From SB11 sp964584305 (GTDB lineage Bacteria; Bacteroidota; Bacteroidia; UBA8524): a DNA stretch of 64,000 bases. Within the stretch, counting starts at the first letter, position 1; every line of letters starts with the position of its first letter. Under the pieces are notes generated by a model. It was given only the letters and a program-made list of their open reading frames with translations, was not told where the DNA came from and made no database searches. Below, one piece after another: positions 45,844 to 55,002 of this stretch. Position numbers and translations under genes: made by a program. The DNA is taken from positions 186,001 to 250,000 of the forward strand of contig CAZOZL010000003.1 in the NCBI GenBank assembly GCA_964584305.1, written 5' to 3'.

Positions 45844-48800
45844 ATGAGGGTTTTTAAAAAAATATTTGCGGCACTACTATTAGTAGTGCTATTTCTTACT
45901 ATAAACCATAGTGCAAAAGGGCAGGGGAATGCTTTTGAAGGAAAAAAGTTTTTTGCTACTGTATTAAGGCCCGCAACTAGTTTTAATACAGACAATTTTG
46001 TTGTTTTATGGTCTCGCACATCTGCCACAGTTACAGTAAGTAATATGGCAAAAAGTTTCTCGCAAACCGTAAACCTTATAGCAAATACAGCACAAACAGT
46101 TACTGTACCAGCAGGAATTGCGAACCACGAAGGAGGTGATGCCGAAAAAGTAGAGAAGTTTGGATTAGAAATAACATCAAACAATAATATATCTGTACAA
46201 CTAAATAGTGGAGGTACTGGGTTTAATACTGGTGATGGTACTATGGTATATCCTATTGATAAAATAGGTGTAGAGTATTATGCCATGAGTTTTGGGGGTA
46301 CTGGTGGTGGTAGATCTACAATAATTATTGTGGGTACAGAGAATAACTCGTTGGTTGAAATTACCCCATCTGTAATCACTGGTGGTGGAAAACCCGCAGG
46401 GTCTCCTTTTTTTATATCATTGGGTAAAGGAGAAACGTATAGGTTTGAAGCCACGGGAAGTAATGACTTAACAGGCACAAAAATTAGAGTAGTAAATGGG
46501 TGTAAAAGGATAGCTATTTTTAGTGGCTCTTCTTGTTCACAAGTACCTGAAACCTGCACAAATTGCGGGCATTTAGTAGAAATGATGCCCCATTTAGATA
46601 CTTGGGGAAAAACGTTTCTTATTCCACCCTTTACTGGTGGTGGTTTTCAACCACCTACCTATACTTATAGAATATTAGCTATAGCTAATGGAACTAAAGT
46701 TAGCATTAACGGTACAGTAAAAACGCTTAATAAAGGCGATGTAGAAACAGCAAGTAATAATGCCACTTCAAGTTCTTTTTGTATTGAAGCATCCAACCCT
46801 GTTTTGGTAGCGCAATACACAGAAGGATTTGGTTGTTCAGGAGGGTCTGTTCCCAGTATGGGGCTAATACCTCCCGCAGAACAACTTGTTAATAGAGCAT
46901 TAATATACCCTAAAAATATAGGCGGTTTTGCTGTTGTAAATAGAGTGCTAATTATTAGCAAAACATTTTCACGGTATCTTGTTCGTAGAAACAACATTCC
47001 TATTGGTGCAAGTAATTTCACCACATTCACAAATTGTAATAAGTGGAGTTATGCTGATTTAAGCGTTGGTCAAGCTACCGAAGCATTTACTAGTGATAGT
47101 GGATTTATTGCTTATCAGTACAATTCAAATTTTAGTTCTTATATTTTTGCGGCAGCTTTAAATTCACGAATAACAAAGTATGATATTGGTATAGCACCTT
47201 TAAACTGTGGCTCAACAGAGGTAACACTCTTTAATTCTGGTGATAGTGATAGAATATCTACCAGTAAATGGTTGTTTGATGATAATACAACCCTTAGTGG
47301 TAAAAAAGTTACTAAAAATTTTGGTAAGCACGATAAGCATGTAGTGCACAATATTGTAACCTACTCTGATGTTTGCCCCTATACAGATACTTTGATAACA
47401 ACTGTAAGGACACTTCCCTTTCCCGATGCTGAGTTTTCTGTTAACGACAGTGTACAGTGCTTTATAGACAATGAGTTTGTGTTTACTGATATATCAAAAT
47501 ATTTTAATGGAAGTGGAAAACTAACTACCACTTGGCTGTTTGGTGATACAAGTACTAAGTTTAAAAACCAATTCAGTATTATTAGAAATTTTTCGATACC
47601 AGGCACAGTTCCTATTAAATTTCTTGCAACATCAACTGATAATTGTATCGACTCTTTTGAGAGAAATGTTAGGGTAAATGCAAACCCTACCCCTTCATAC
47701 CAAGAGGCAACACCACAATGCTTTAATGGGCATAGTTTTTCCCCTACTCAACTAAGTTCTGTTATTGGAGGTACTGTTACCAATTACGAGTGGCTTTTTG
47801 GTGATGGAAGCACTAGTTTTTTGGCAAGCCCCAATAAATTTTTTGCAAAAGATGATACTACTTATAGTATAAGGCTTATAGCAACTGCAAATACTGGGTG
47901 TAGTGATACTATTAATAGTTTTTTCACCCTTTTACCTTCGCCAAGTGCGGCAGGAACTATCCCGCCGTTTGTTTGTATTAACGATACTTTAAAGGCAAAC
48001 AACAGTTCTACCTTTACCAAAGGAACGTTTACTTATTTGTGGGAATTTGGTGATGGCACTTCATCTGCGCAGCAAAATATTACAAAAAAATATAGCGACA
48101 CTGGTAAATACCTTGTTGTTCTTAAAGTAATTACTGATAAGGGATGCCCCGATAGTATTACCTCGTTTGTTGATGTTTTACCCGCACCACAGCCTAATTT
48201 TAGTGTAATTAAAGAGTGCTCAAGAAATACTACCTCATTCACCAATCAAACGTTTGATTATGGGCAAAATACATCTACTTATAAATGGGATGTGGGGGAT
48301 AGTATTTTTAATACATCAAATGTTAACCATGTTTATAAAAACAAAGGGGCTTATACTGTAAAACTATATGCAACACTGCCCAACGGCTGTATGGATAGTA
48401 CTCAGCAAAATGTTTATATAAACCCATCGCCCGATGTAGATTTTATAATTAATGATAGCTTACAATGTATTAGAGGGAACAATTTTGATTTTTTTAATAA
48501 TACAGTCCTTAGCGAAGGGAAAATAAGTGCATTTACTTGGAAACTAAACGATACTTTTTGGAGCAATACTACTTCTATAAACCAAAGTTTCAACACGTTT
48601 GGAAGTTTCACTGCTAAACTTGTAGCTGCTACCGATAGTGCGTGTGCAGATTCTATTGTAAAATATTTTGAAATTGCCCCACAATCAACTATGAATTTAG
48701 TATCAGGGCAAGATACCCAGTGTTTTAAAAACCATAGCTTTTTATTAGTCAATAATTCCTCTATTCCAGCGGGTGCAGTAAAATACCAGTGGCTATATAG

Positions 48801-49710
48801 TAATGGCGATATAGATACCCTGCCCAACCCTGGTAATAAAACATTTACAGCCCCAGGTAAATATCAATTAACCTTATTAGCTATTTCTGATAAACAATGC
48901 AGGGATAGCATCATTAAAAATTTAACGATATACCCATCGCCCGAACTTGATTTTGAAGTGAATGACGTGTGTGGGTCAGATTCAGCACGTTTTTTCAATC
49001 CTTCAAAAGTTTCTACGGGTAGAATTATTAACTGGGAGTGGGACTTGGGAGATGGGACTACCTCAACACAAAAACGCCCCATCCACTTTTATAATAGCTT
49101 CGGAGATTACTCTGTTAGGCTTATAGGTATTACTAATTTAGGCTGCCCCGATACCTTGTTTAAAGCTAATGTGGTAAAAGTAAAACCTGCACCAACATCG
49201 TTTTTCAATACCACGTTGCTAAACCAGCGCAGTAATGAAACAACGTATGATTTTACCGAACTTTCTCAAGGAGCAGACAACTTTTTTTGGAATTTTGACA
49301 GAGGACAAACAAGCAGGGAAAAAAACCCTCGTTTTATTTTTAGAGATACAGGCACTTACCAGATAATACTTACCGTATCAAACAATGATGACTGTTTTGC
49401 CCACTACGATACCATAATTACGATAATACCCGATATTGAAGTATTTATTCCCAATGCCTTCTCGCCCAATAAAGATATACTAAACTCTGTATTTAGAATA
49501 GAAGGTTCTTACTTCTATCGTGAATTTGAAATGCGTATTTTCGACCGTTGGGGGCAACAACTGTTTTATACTGATGACCCTGAAATAGGGTGGAATGGTA
49601 GCTATGGCAGTCGCCTAATGCCCGAAGGGGTTTATATTTATCATATCCGTATGATAGGTACCGATACCAAAGTACGAAACTATAAGGGCAGCCTGCACCT
49701 ATTTAGGTAA
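45844..49710 (+). CDS. IgGFc-binding/PKD T9SS type B surface protein
   Basis: 1288 residues with signal peptide 'MRVFKKIFAALLLVVLFLTI'. Residues ~35-450 resemble the IgGFc-binding N-terminal domain ('NNSLVEITPS', 'GCKRIAIFSGSSCSQVP', 'CTNCGHLVEMMPHLDTWGKT'). About nine PKD modules follow (~470-1200; for example 'YEWLFGDGSTS', 'YLWEFGDGTSS', 'WEWDLGDGTTS'), each with paired cysteines. The final ~85 residues, 'VFIPNAFSPNKDILNSVFRI ... DRWGQQLF', are the type B sorting domain (gliding-motility-associated). Probably a surface adhesin, ligand unknown. The stop codon lies inside a 22-bp direct repeat that recurs at 49933. Confidence 0.9.
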   Translation: MRVFKKIFAALLLVVLFLTINHSAKGQGNAFEGKKFFATVLRPATSFNTDNFVVLWSRTSATVTVSNMAKSFSQTVNLIANTAQTVTVPAGIANHEGGDAEKVEKFGLEITSNNNISVQLNSGGTGFNTGDGTMVYPIDKIGVEYYAMSFGGTGGGRSTIIIVGTENNSLVEITPSVITGGGKPAGSPFFISLGKGETYRFEATGSNDLTGTKIRVVNGCKRIAIFSGSSCSQVPETCTNCGHLVEMMPHLDTWGKTFLIPPFTGGGFQPPTYTYRILAIANGTKVSINGTVKTLNKGDVETASNNATSSSFCIEASNPVLVAQYTEGFGCSGGSVPSMGLIPPAEQLVNRALIYPKNIGGFAVVNRVLIISKTFSRYLVRRNNIPIGASNFTTFTNCNKWSYADLSVGQATEAFTSDSGFIAYQYNSNFSSYIFAAALNSRITKYDIGIAPLNCGSTEVTLFNSGDSDRISTSKWLFDDNTTLSGKKVTKNFGKHDKHVVHNIVTYSDVCPYTDTLITTVRTLPFPDAEFSVNDSVQCFIDNEFVFTDISKYFNGSGKLTTTWLFGDTSTKFKNQFSIIRNFSIPGTVPIKFLATSTDNCIDSFERNVRVNANPTPSYQEATPQCFNGHSFSPTQLSSVIGGTVTNYEWLFGDGSTSFLASPNKFFAKDDTTYSIRLIATANTGCSDTINSFFTLLPSPSAAGTIPPFVCINDTLKANNSSTFTKGTFTYLWEFGDGTSSAQQNITKKYSDTGKYLVVLKVITDKGCPDSITSFVDVLPAPQPNFSVIKECSRNTTSFTNQTFDYGQNTSTYKWDVGDSIFNTSNVNHVYKNKGAYTVKLYATLPNGCMDSTQQNVYINPSPDVDFIINDSLQCIRGNNFDFFNNTVLSEGKISAFTWKLNDTFWSNTTSINQSFNTFGSFTAKLVAATDSACADSIVKYFEIAPQSTMNLVSGQDTQCFKNHSFLLVNNSSIPAGAVKYQWLYSNGDIDTLPNPGNKTFTAPGKYQLTLLAISDKQCRDSIIKNLTIYPSPELDFEVNDVCGSDSARFFNPSKVSTGRIINWEWDLGDGTTSTQKRPIHFYNSFGDYSVRLIGITNLGCPDTLFKANVVKVKPAPTSFFNTTLLNQRSNETTYDFTELSQGADNFFWNFDRGQTSREKNPRFIFRDTGTYQIILTVSNNDDCFAHYDTIITIIPDIEVFIPNAFSPNKDILNSVFRIEGSYFYREFEMRIFDRWGQQLFYTDDPEIGWNGSYGSRLMPEGVYIYHIRMIGTDTKVRNYKGSLHLFR

Positions 49711-49725
49711 AAACTGCAATACATT
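49704..49725 (+). repeat. 22-bp direct repeat, copy 1
   Basis: Identical to 49933-49954. This copy spans the last codon and the stop of the preceding T9SS gene. Together the copies bracket about 207 bp. Confidence 0.8.
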
Positions 49726-49756
49726 TAGTAAACAAAGAGTAAAAATTTGCCCGTAC

Positions 49757-49841
49757 CGTCATTGCGAGGTCTTCTGCGGCAATCTTTAAGTTTTGCTAAC
49801 AGATTGCCACGTTTGCCTAAGAAGAGGCACTCGCAATGACG
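49757..49841. repeat. Inverted repeat with CGTCATTGCGAG arms
   Basis: CGTCATTGCGAG (49757-49768) and CTCGCAATGACG (49830-49841) are perfect 12-bp inverted arms. The interior has 'GGCAATCT' and 'AGATTGCC'. It resembles the GTCATTGCGAGG-type intergenic repeats seen in several bacterial genomes (recollection, not searched). Confidence 0.7.
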
Positions 49842-49932
49842 TGGTTTGTGTCAGTATAACAACCCTTCCAAACCAATTTTTCGCACTACCAAATAAGTAC
49901 CCTTCTTCTTAAGGGGAAGCCAAATTGTGGTA

Positions 49933-49954
49933 TAGGTAAAAACTGCAATACATT
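49933..49954 (+). repeat. 22-bp direct repeat, copy 2
   Basis: Same 22 bases as 49704-49725, ending ACTGCAATACATT. Confidence 0.8.
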
Positions 49955-49987
49955 GGTAGGGGTTTGCAGTGGCTAACCTTAGCCTGC

Positions 49988-50033
49988 GCGGCGGTTTCCC
50001 CCCTTGTGGTAGCCTGTGAGAAGGCAAGGGGGG
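49988..50033 (+). repeat. Dispersed 33-nt repeat copy 2 with C6/G6 hairpin
   Basis: Bases 49988-50020 match 9349-9381 (28 of 33). CCCCCCTTG (49998-50006) pairs with CAAGGGGGG (50025-50033). Confidence 0.6.
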
Positions 50034-50084
50034 AGAAAGGGGGGTGTAAAACCACCATTCGCACTGCTCATCCGTTTTCATGCA

Positions 50085-50100
50085 GTAGGTTGAAACCTAC
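50085..50100. repeat. GTAGGTT-GA-AACCTAC palindrome
   Basis: Perfect 7-bp arms around GA. The sequence after it (50130-50160) shares TATAGAATGGG(t/c)ATTC(a/g)TGCCT with 29704-29730. Confidence 0.6.
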
Positions 50101-50252
50101 CACAATTCATAACCTTAACAAAACCTTTGTGTATAGAATGGGTATTCATGCCTGTTCTTTCCTACGGATGCAAGTACAATAAGCCTTTCTTTAATTCAAC
50201 TCACAATTATGCTTTATCTTTGTTGCTGCTTACACAGAACTTAACAACAAAA

Positions 50253-52088
50253 ATGCCGTCAATATCCATAGATTTAACATCTGGAACAATAAAGAAAAAG
50301 GATGTAATAGTGGGGATAGATTTAGGAACCACAAACAGCTTAGTAGCAATAATAAAAAATGAGCAACCCGTAGCCCTTTCTGGTAAAAATAAGAGCACAA
50401 TTGTTCCCTCATTAATCCATATTGATGTAGCAGGAAACAATACCGTAGGGAATGAAGCGCACCCATTTCTAATTAGCGACCCCAAAAACACCATATATTC
50501 TGCCAAGCGATTAATGGGCAAGGCATACAAAGACTTAAAAGATAAAAGTCAGTTTTTTAGCTATAAAATAGTGGATGATGATACTGAAAATTTGGTGCGA
50601 GTGGTATTACAAGGCAAGTACTACACCCCCATTGAGTTATCATCGTTTATTTTAAAAGAATTAAAACTAAGGGCTGAAAAACACTTAGGCGCAAATGTAT
50701 CAAAAGCAGTAATTACCGTACCCGCTTATTTTAATGATGCACAACGCCAAGCCACCCGAGATGCAGGAAAACTATCGGGCTTGGATGTTTTGCGTATAGT
50801 AAACGAGCCTACGGCAGCCAGTTTAGCCTACGGTTTAGGCTTGGCAAAAGAAGATGAAAAAACGGTAGCCGTGTATGATTTAGGCGGAGGCACTTTTGAT
50901 GTATCAATACTGCATATACACAATGGTTTGTTTGAGGTGCTGGCAACTAATGGCAATACCAACTTAGGCGGCGATGATTTTGACCAAGCTATTGTAGATT
51001 TTTGGGTTAAAAAATATCAATTACAAAACGGTGATTCAGGTGCAAAACTGCGGCTTACTGCCGAGGAGGCAAAAAAACACCTTAGTCAAAACGATATATT
51101 TAACACAGCGTTACAAGGCAAAGCCGTAGTGCTAACAAAACAAGAGTTTGAGGCGTGTATAACACCTTTGCTGGAATTAACCCTGAGGGGTTGCCAAAAT
51201 GCCTTAAACGATAGCGAATTAGACATAACCGAGATTGAGGAAGTTATTTTAGTAGGAGGAAGTACTAAAACACCACTAATAAAGCAAAAAGTAAGTTTGT
51301 TTTTTAAGCACGCTACTATACACGATAAATTAAACCCTGATGAAGTAGTTGCATTAGGCGCAGCCGTTGAAGCCGATATTTTGGCGGGCAACCGCACTGA
51401 TATGTTACTATTAGATGTTACCCCACTATCATTAGGCATTGAAACTATGGGCGGGCTAATGGATGTAATTGTCCCCCGCAATAGCAAAGTTCCGTCGAAG
51501 GTAGAAAAGCAATACACTACCTCTGTTGATGGGCAGGTAAACCTGAAGGTAAATGTATATCAAGGCGAGAGGGAACTGGTAGCAGAAAATCGTAAATTGG
51601 CAGAGTTTGACTTAAAGGCTATACCCGCTATGCCCGCAGGATTACCAAAAATACAGGTATCTTTTAGTTTAAATGCCGATGGTATTTTAAAGGTTGATGC
51701 TATGGAGTTGCGCTCTGGAGTGAAACAAGAGGTGGAAGTGAAGCCACAGTATGGGCTAACTGATGAGGAAGTAGAGAGAATGCTAAAAGAATCCATAGAG
51801 AATGCGCAAAGTGATATGGAAAAACGCATGGTGCAAGAAGCAAAAACCGAAGCCAAACAATTAATATACACTACCGAACGTTTTATTAGTAAAAATGAAT
51901 TTATACTTACGGACAACGAGTTGCAAAATACTACACTCTATATAAATGAAGTAACCAATGCAATGGAAACAAATGATAAGGATGCAATTTTGAATGCCAC
52001 TGATAAACTGAATGAATATACCCGCCCATTTGCCGAAAAATTGATGGATGTGGCAGTTTCAGAAGCACTAAAAGGAAAAAAAATATAA
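50253..52088 (+). CDS. hscA: Hsp70-family chaperone, HscA-like
   Basis: 611 residues from ATG 50253 ('MPSISIDLTSGTIKKKDVIVGIDLGTTNSLVA'). An upstream in-frame ATG would add 42 residues unlike any Hsp70. ATPase motifs: 'GIDLGTTNSLV' (~20), 'AKRLMGKAYKDL', 'VPAYFNDAQRQATRDAGKLSGLDVLRIVNEPTAASLAYGLG' in segments (~150-190), and 'YDLGGGTFDVSI'. The substrate domain 'LLDVTPLSLGIETMGG' begins at ~390. The N-terminal lead, SLVA variant and RLMG motif favour HscA (Fe-S cluster assembly chaperone) over DnaK. No isc genes are adjacent, so a DnaK-like housekeeping role remains possible. Confidence 0.85.
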   Translation: MPSISIDLTSGTIKKKDVIVGIDLGTTNSLVAIIKNEQPVALSGKNKSTIVPSLIHIDVAGNNTVGNEAHPFLISDPKNTIYSAKRLMGKAYKDLKDKSQFFSYKIVDDDTENLVRVVLQGKYYTPIELSSFILKELKLRAEKHLGANVSKAVITVPAYFNDAQRQATRDAGKLSGLDVLRIVNEPTAASLAYGLGLAKEDEKTVAVYDLGGGTFDVSILHIHNGLFEVLATNGNTNLGGDDFDQAIVDFWVKKYQLQNGDSGAKLRLTAEEAKKHLSQNDIFNTALQGKAVVLTKQEFEACITPLLELTLRGCQNALNDSELDITEIEEVILVGGSTKTPLIKQKVSLFFKHATIHDKLNPDEVVALGAAVEADILAGNRTDMLLLDVTPLSLGIETMGGLMDVIVPRNSKVPSKVEKQYTTSVDGQVNLKVNVYQGERELVAENRKLAEFDLKAIPAMPAGLPKIQVSFSLNADGILKVDAMELRSGVKQEVEVKPQYGLTDEEVERMLKESIENAQSDMEKRMVQEAKTEAKQLIYTTERFISKNEFILTDNELQNTTLYINEVTNAMETNDKDAILNATDKLNEYTRPFAEKLMDVAVSEALKGKKI

Positions 52089-52104
52089 TATTACTGCTAA
52101 GGTA

Positions 52105-52803
52105 TTGATACAAAAAATTAAACATATAATACTGCTGCTTATAGGTGTACTGCTATATAGTATGAACTATGGGCAGATGTATAATCAAGAGTTAGACGGG
52201 TTTGACCCTGAAACAAAGCGAAAAGATAAATTAGGAATTAGAATAGGCTTTGGTTTTACTACATTACGGTCTAATGCGCTTGTAAACACAAGCGTATCAA
52301 GGGGCTATCAAGGGGCGTTTTATTACCGTGTTAATTTGTTTAAAGGGTTTCATTTAAGTGCTGAAACAGGCGCATCTATAAATGGAGCAAACTTTAATAA
52401 TGGCGACTCTGGATATAGCCAACTTTCTATACTTAATTTAGATTTTACTGTATTGGGTATGTTTCAGCTTACAGCTGATAATAGGCACAATATAATAGTA
52501 GGGGGGCAATTTTCAAGGCTCATGCGCTCATCATTATTTGTAGGACCTTTGCCCGAAGCGTCCTATTTGCAACTGCCATTAAAAAAATGGGATTATGCCG
52601 CCGTAGTAGGCTATCACTTTAATACCAGGTTCGTAGGTTTTCAATTAGCCCTTAAATATGGTTTAAGAAACATTGCAAACGATTTTTTTACCTTCAACAA
52701 AGTATCATTAAATGATAATAAACAGTTTGCAGACCTAAATCCCAGTATGCGCAATATAAAAGGTATTAAAAATTTAGGCGTAGAGCTATCGGTTTATTTC
52801 TAA
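52105..52803 (+). CDS. Outer-membrane beta-barrel protein (PorT-like)
   Basis: 232 residues. The only plausible start is TTG 52105, giving signal peptide 'MIQKIKHIILLLIGVLLYSM'. The mature part alternates short strands: 'LGIRIGFGFTTLRSNALV', 'GAFYYRVNLFKGFHLSAETG', 'HNIIVGGQFSRLMRSS', 'WDYAAVVGYHFNTRFVGFQL' and a final 'IKNLGVELSVYF' ending in Phe, as barrel proteins do. The barrel is small and its role unknown. It starts 16 bp after hscA. Its last 18 bp overlap the end of the convergent glycosylase gene. Confidence 0.75.
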   Translation: MIQKIKHIILLLIGVLLYSMNYGQMYNQELDGFDPETKRKDKLGIRIGFGFTTLRSNALVNTSVSRGYQGAFYYRVNLFKGFHLSAETGASINGANFNNGDSGYSQLSILNLDFTVLGMFQLTADNRHNIIVGGQFSRLMRSSLFVGPLPEASYLQLPLKKWDYAAVVGYHFNTRFVGFQLALKYGLRNIANDFFTFNKVSLNDNKQFADLNPSMRNIKGIKNLGVELSVYF

Positions 52804-53382
52804 GTTTTTAACTAAAAAACGGTAAGGCAATTTTGCATCTTCGCCAGCATAATCTACCCCAATTCTTGGCGTAACCTCTATATTATTTTCAGAAATAAGA
52901 ATACCGCTATCTTCAATCCATATCACATCGCCCAACAAAGAAATACCATTGTGTATTTTGGTAGTAATTGCCAATGCTTGCGATAACGTGCCAGGTCCTG
53001 TGCTTATAGTTTTATCCACTTTCTTTTTATTTCGTCGTGCTAAAACTGTTTCTATGCCTTGGGCAGGCTGTATATTTCTTATTAGTACAGCATGGGGTAC
53101 GCCTTCAGTATTAGTAACTACATTAAACAAATGATGTATGCCGTAGCACAAGTACACATAGCTTATACCGCCTGCTGCATACATGGTTTTAGTGCGCTCG
53201 GTAAGTCGCCCTCCAAATGCGTGGCTGGCACGGTCTGTTACCCCATTGTACGCCTCAGTTTCAGTAATAATACCGCTGGTAGTTGTGCCATTAATATGGG
53301 TAACCAATTCCTTGCCCAATAAGTTTTTGGCAAGCTGTACCACATTTGTACGTTGATAAAAACTGTGGGTTAACTTTTTCAA
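52786..53382 (-). CDS. DNA-3-methyladenine glycosylase (AAG/MPG type)
   Basis: 198-residue base-excision repair enzyme that removes alkylated purines. The N-terminal 'SFYQRTNVVQLAKNLLGKELV', the catalytic 'ITETEAYNGVTDRASHAFGG' (~40-59, Glu in TETEAY), 'RTKTMYAAGGISYVYLCYGIHHLFNVV' (~64-90) and 'GPGTLSQAL' (~128) are the AAG hallmarks. The first codon is TTG 53382; residues just after it are conserved in the family, so a later start is unlikely. It overlaps the barrel gene by 18 bp tail to tail. Confidence 0.93.
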   Translation of the reverse strand: MKKLTHSFYQRTNVVQLAKNLLGKELVTHINGTTTSGIITETEAYNGVTDRASHAFGGRLTERTKTMYAAGGISYVYLCYGIHHLFNVVTNTEGVPHAVLIRNIQPAQGIETVLARRNKKKVDKTISTGPGTLSQALAITTKIHNGISLLGDVIWIEDSGILISENNIEVTPRIGVDYAGEDAKLPYRFLVKNLEINR

Positions 53383-53440
53383 ACCTAAATCTTAGTTTCA
53401 ATAAATATCAAAATGGAGTTTTTTTTAAAGAAGAATATTA

Positions 53441-53448
53441 TACCTTTG
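53441..53448 (+). promoter_or_regulatory. -7 promoter element of atpD (TACCTTTG)
   Basis: TAnnTTTG followed by CGC, 34 bases before the atpD ATG; identical core to the lipoprotein promoter at 22692. Confidence 0.55.
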
Positions 53449-53482
53449 CGCCCGAAAAAACTCGAAATAAAGTCTCTTTAAT

Positions 53483-54991
53483 ATGTCAAATATAGGCAAA
53501 GTAGCACAGGTTATCGGTCCCGTTGTAGATGTTAGTTTTTCTGCTGAAAACGCTGAACTTCCCAGAATTTATGACGCATTACACATAGACCGTGGCAACG
53601 GCAATACCTTAGTACTTGAAGTGCAACAGCACTTGGGCGAGGATATGGTAAGAACTATCGCAATGGATAGTACTGATGGTTTAACACGTGGTGCAGAAGC
53701 AGCACATACGGGTAGCCCTATTTCTGTACCCACAGGTGAGGGCGTTCGTGGGCGTTTATTAAACGTGGTGGGAGATAGCATTGATGGTTTGAAAGAGATA
53801 GAGAGCTTAGGCCCTCGTAGTATCCACCAAAAAGCACCTAGGTTTGAAGACCTTTCTACCGCAACCGAACCATTATTTACTGGAATTAAAGTAATTGACC
53901 TTTTAGAGCCTTATGCTAAAGGAGGTAAAATTGGTTTATTTGGTGGTGCAGGTGTAGGAAAAACCGTACTTATTCAGGAGTTGATTAACAATATTGCCAA
54001 AGCACACGATGGTTTCTCAGTATTTGCAGGAGTGGGCGAGCGTACACGTGAAGGAAATGACCTTTTGCGTGAGATGATTGAGGCTGGTATTGTAAAATAT
54101 GGCGACGAATTTTTGCATGAGATGGAAAAAGGAGGATGGCCATTAGATAAAGTGGATAATAAAAGTTTAGCAGATTCTAAAGCTACGTTTGTTTTCGGAC
54201 AGATGAACGAACCTCCGGGAGCGCGTGCTCGTGTTGCCTTAACAGGTCTTTCAGTAGCTGAGTATTTCCGTAATGGTGATGAAAAATCGGGCGGGCGTGA
54301 TATTCTTTTCTTTGTAGATAATATTTTCCGTTTCACACAAGCGGGTTCTGAGGTATCGGCACTATTAGGTCGTATGCCATCAGCGGTAGGTTATCAGCCT
54401 ACACTGGCAACAGAAATGGGAATGATGCAGGAGCGTATCACCTCTACCAATCGTGGGTCTATTACATCGGTACAGGCGGTATATGTACCTGCCGATGATT
54501 TGACTGACCCTGCCCCTGCAACAACATTTGCCCATTTAGATGCTACAACAGTACTAAGTCGTAAAATAGCAGAGTTGGGTATTTATCCTGCGGTTGACCC
54601 TTTAGATTCAACCTCACGTATATTAACCCGTGATATTTTGGGCGATGCTCACTACGATTGTGCGCAAAGTGTAAAAATGCTATTGCAACGCTACAAAGAG
54701 TTGCAAGATATTATTGCTATTTTGGGTATGGATGAGTTGAGCGAAGAAGATAAACTGGTAGTTCACCGTGCACGCCGTGTGCAACGTTTCTTATCACAAC
54801 CTTTCTTTGTGGCAGAGCAGTTTACAGGCTTAAAAGGAGTATTAGTAGATATTAACGATACTATTAAAGGCTTTAATATGATAATGGATGGTGAAGTTGA
54901 TAAATACCCTGAAGGCGCATTTAACCTTGTAGGTACTATTGAAGAAGCAATAGAAAAAGGTGAAAAACTATTAGCAGAGGTTAACGCATAA
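53483..54991 (+). CDS. atpD: F1 ATP synthase subunit beta
   Basis: 502-residue catalytic subunit of F1. Walker A 'GGAGVGKTVLIQELINN' (~155-171), the catalytic Glu in 'GVGERTREGNDL' (~189), 'DILFFVDNIFRFTQAGSEVSALLGRMPSAVGYQPTLA' in the Walker B region (~270-306), and the DELSEED-like 'MDELSEEDKLVV' (~415-426). As in many Bacteroidota, atpD and atpC stand apart from the rest of the atp genes. Promoter at 53441; atpC starts 11 bp downstream. Confidence 0.98.
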   Translation: MSNIGKVAQVIGPVVDVSFSAENAELPRIYDALHIDRGNGNTLVLEVQQHLGEDMVRTIAMDSTDGLTRGAEAAHTGSPISVPTGEGVRGRLLNVVGDSIDGLKEIESLGPRSIHQKAPRFEDLSTATEPLFTGIKVIDLLEPYAKGGKIGLFGGAGVGKTVLIQELINNIAKAHDGFSVFAGVGERTREGNDLLREMIEAGIVKYGDEFLHEMEKGGWPLDKVDNKSLADSKATFVFGQMNEPPGARARVALTGLSVAEYFRNGDEKSGGRDILFFVDNIFRFTQAGSEVSALLGRMPSAVGYQPTLATEMGMMQERITSTNRGSITSVQAVYVPADDLTDPAPATTFAHLDATTVLSRKIAELGIYPAVDPLDSTSRILTRDILGDAHYDCAQSVKMLLQRYKELQDIIAILGMDELSEEDKLVVHRARRVQRFLSQPFFVAEQFTGLKGVLVDINDTIKGFNMIMDGEVDKYPEGAFNLVGTIEEAIEKGEKLLAEVNA

Positions 54992-55002
54992 TTTTAAGTA
55001 TA

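Larger units (their letters stand above)
49711..50252. other. 542-bp gene-free repeat-rich gap
   Basis: Holds, in order: an inverted repeat with GTCATTGCGAG arms, the second copy of a 22-bp direct repeat, a C6/G6 hairpin in a dispersed repeat, and a GTAGGTT-GA-AACCTAC palindrome with a tail shared with 29.7 kb. An open frame runs from 50127 into hscA, but its first 42 codons do not resemble HscA. Confidence 0.65.

Noticed and set aside
50127..50252. 42-codon N-terminal extension of HscA
   Set aside because: No resemblance to Hsp70 proteins, and the stretch overlaps a repeat.
53380..53390. TAGGTTTG before the glycosylase TTG start, read as a promoter
   Set aside because: The putative start codon lies inside the motif, and the residues right after the TTG are conserved in the family, so the match is probably chance.
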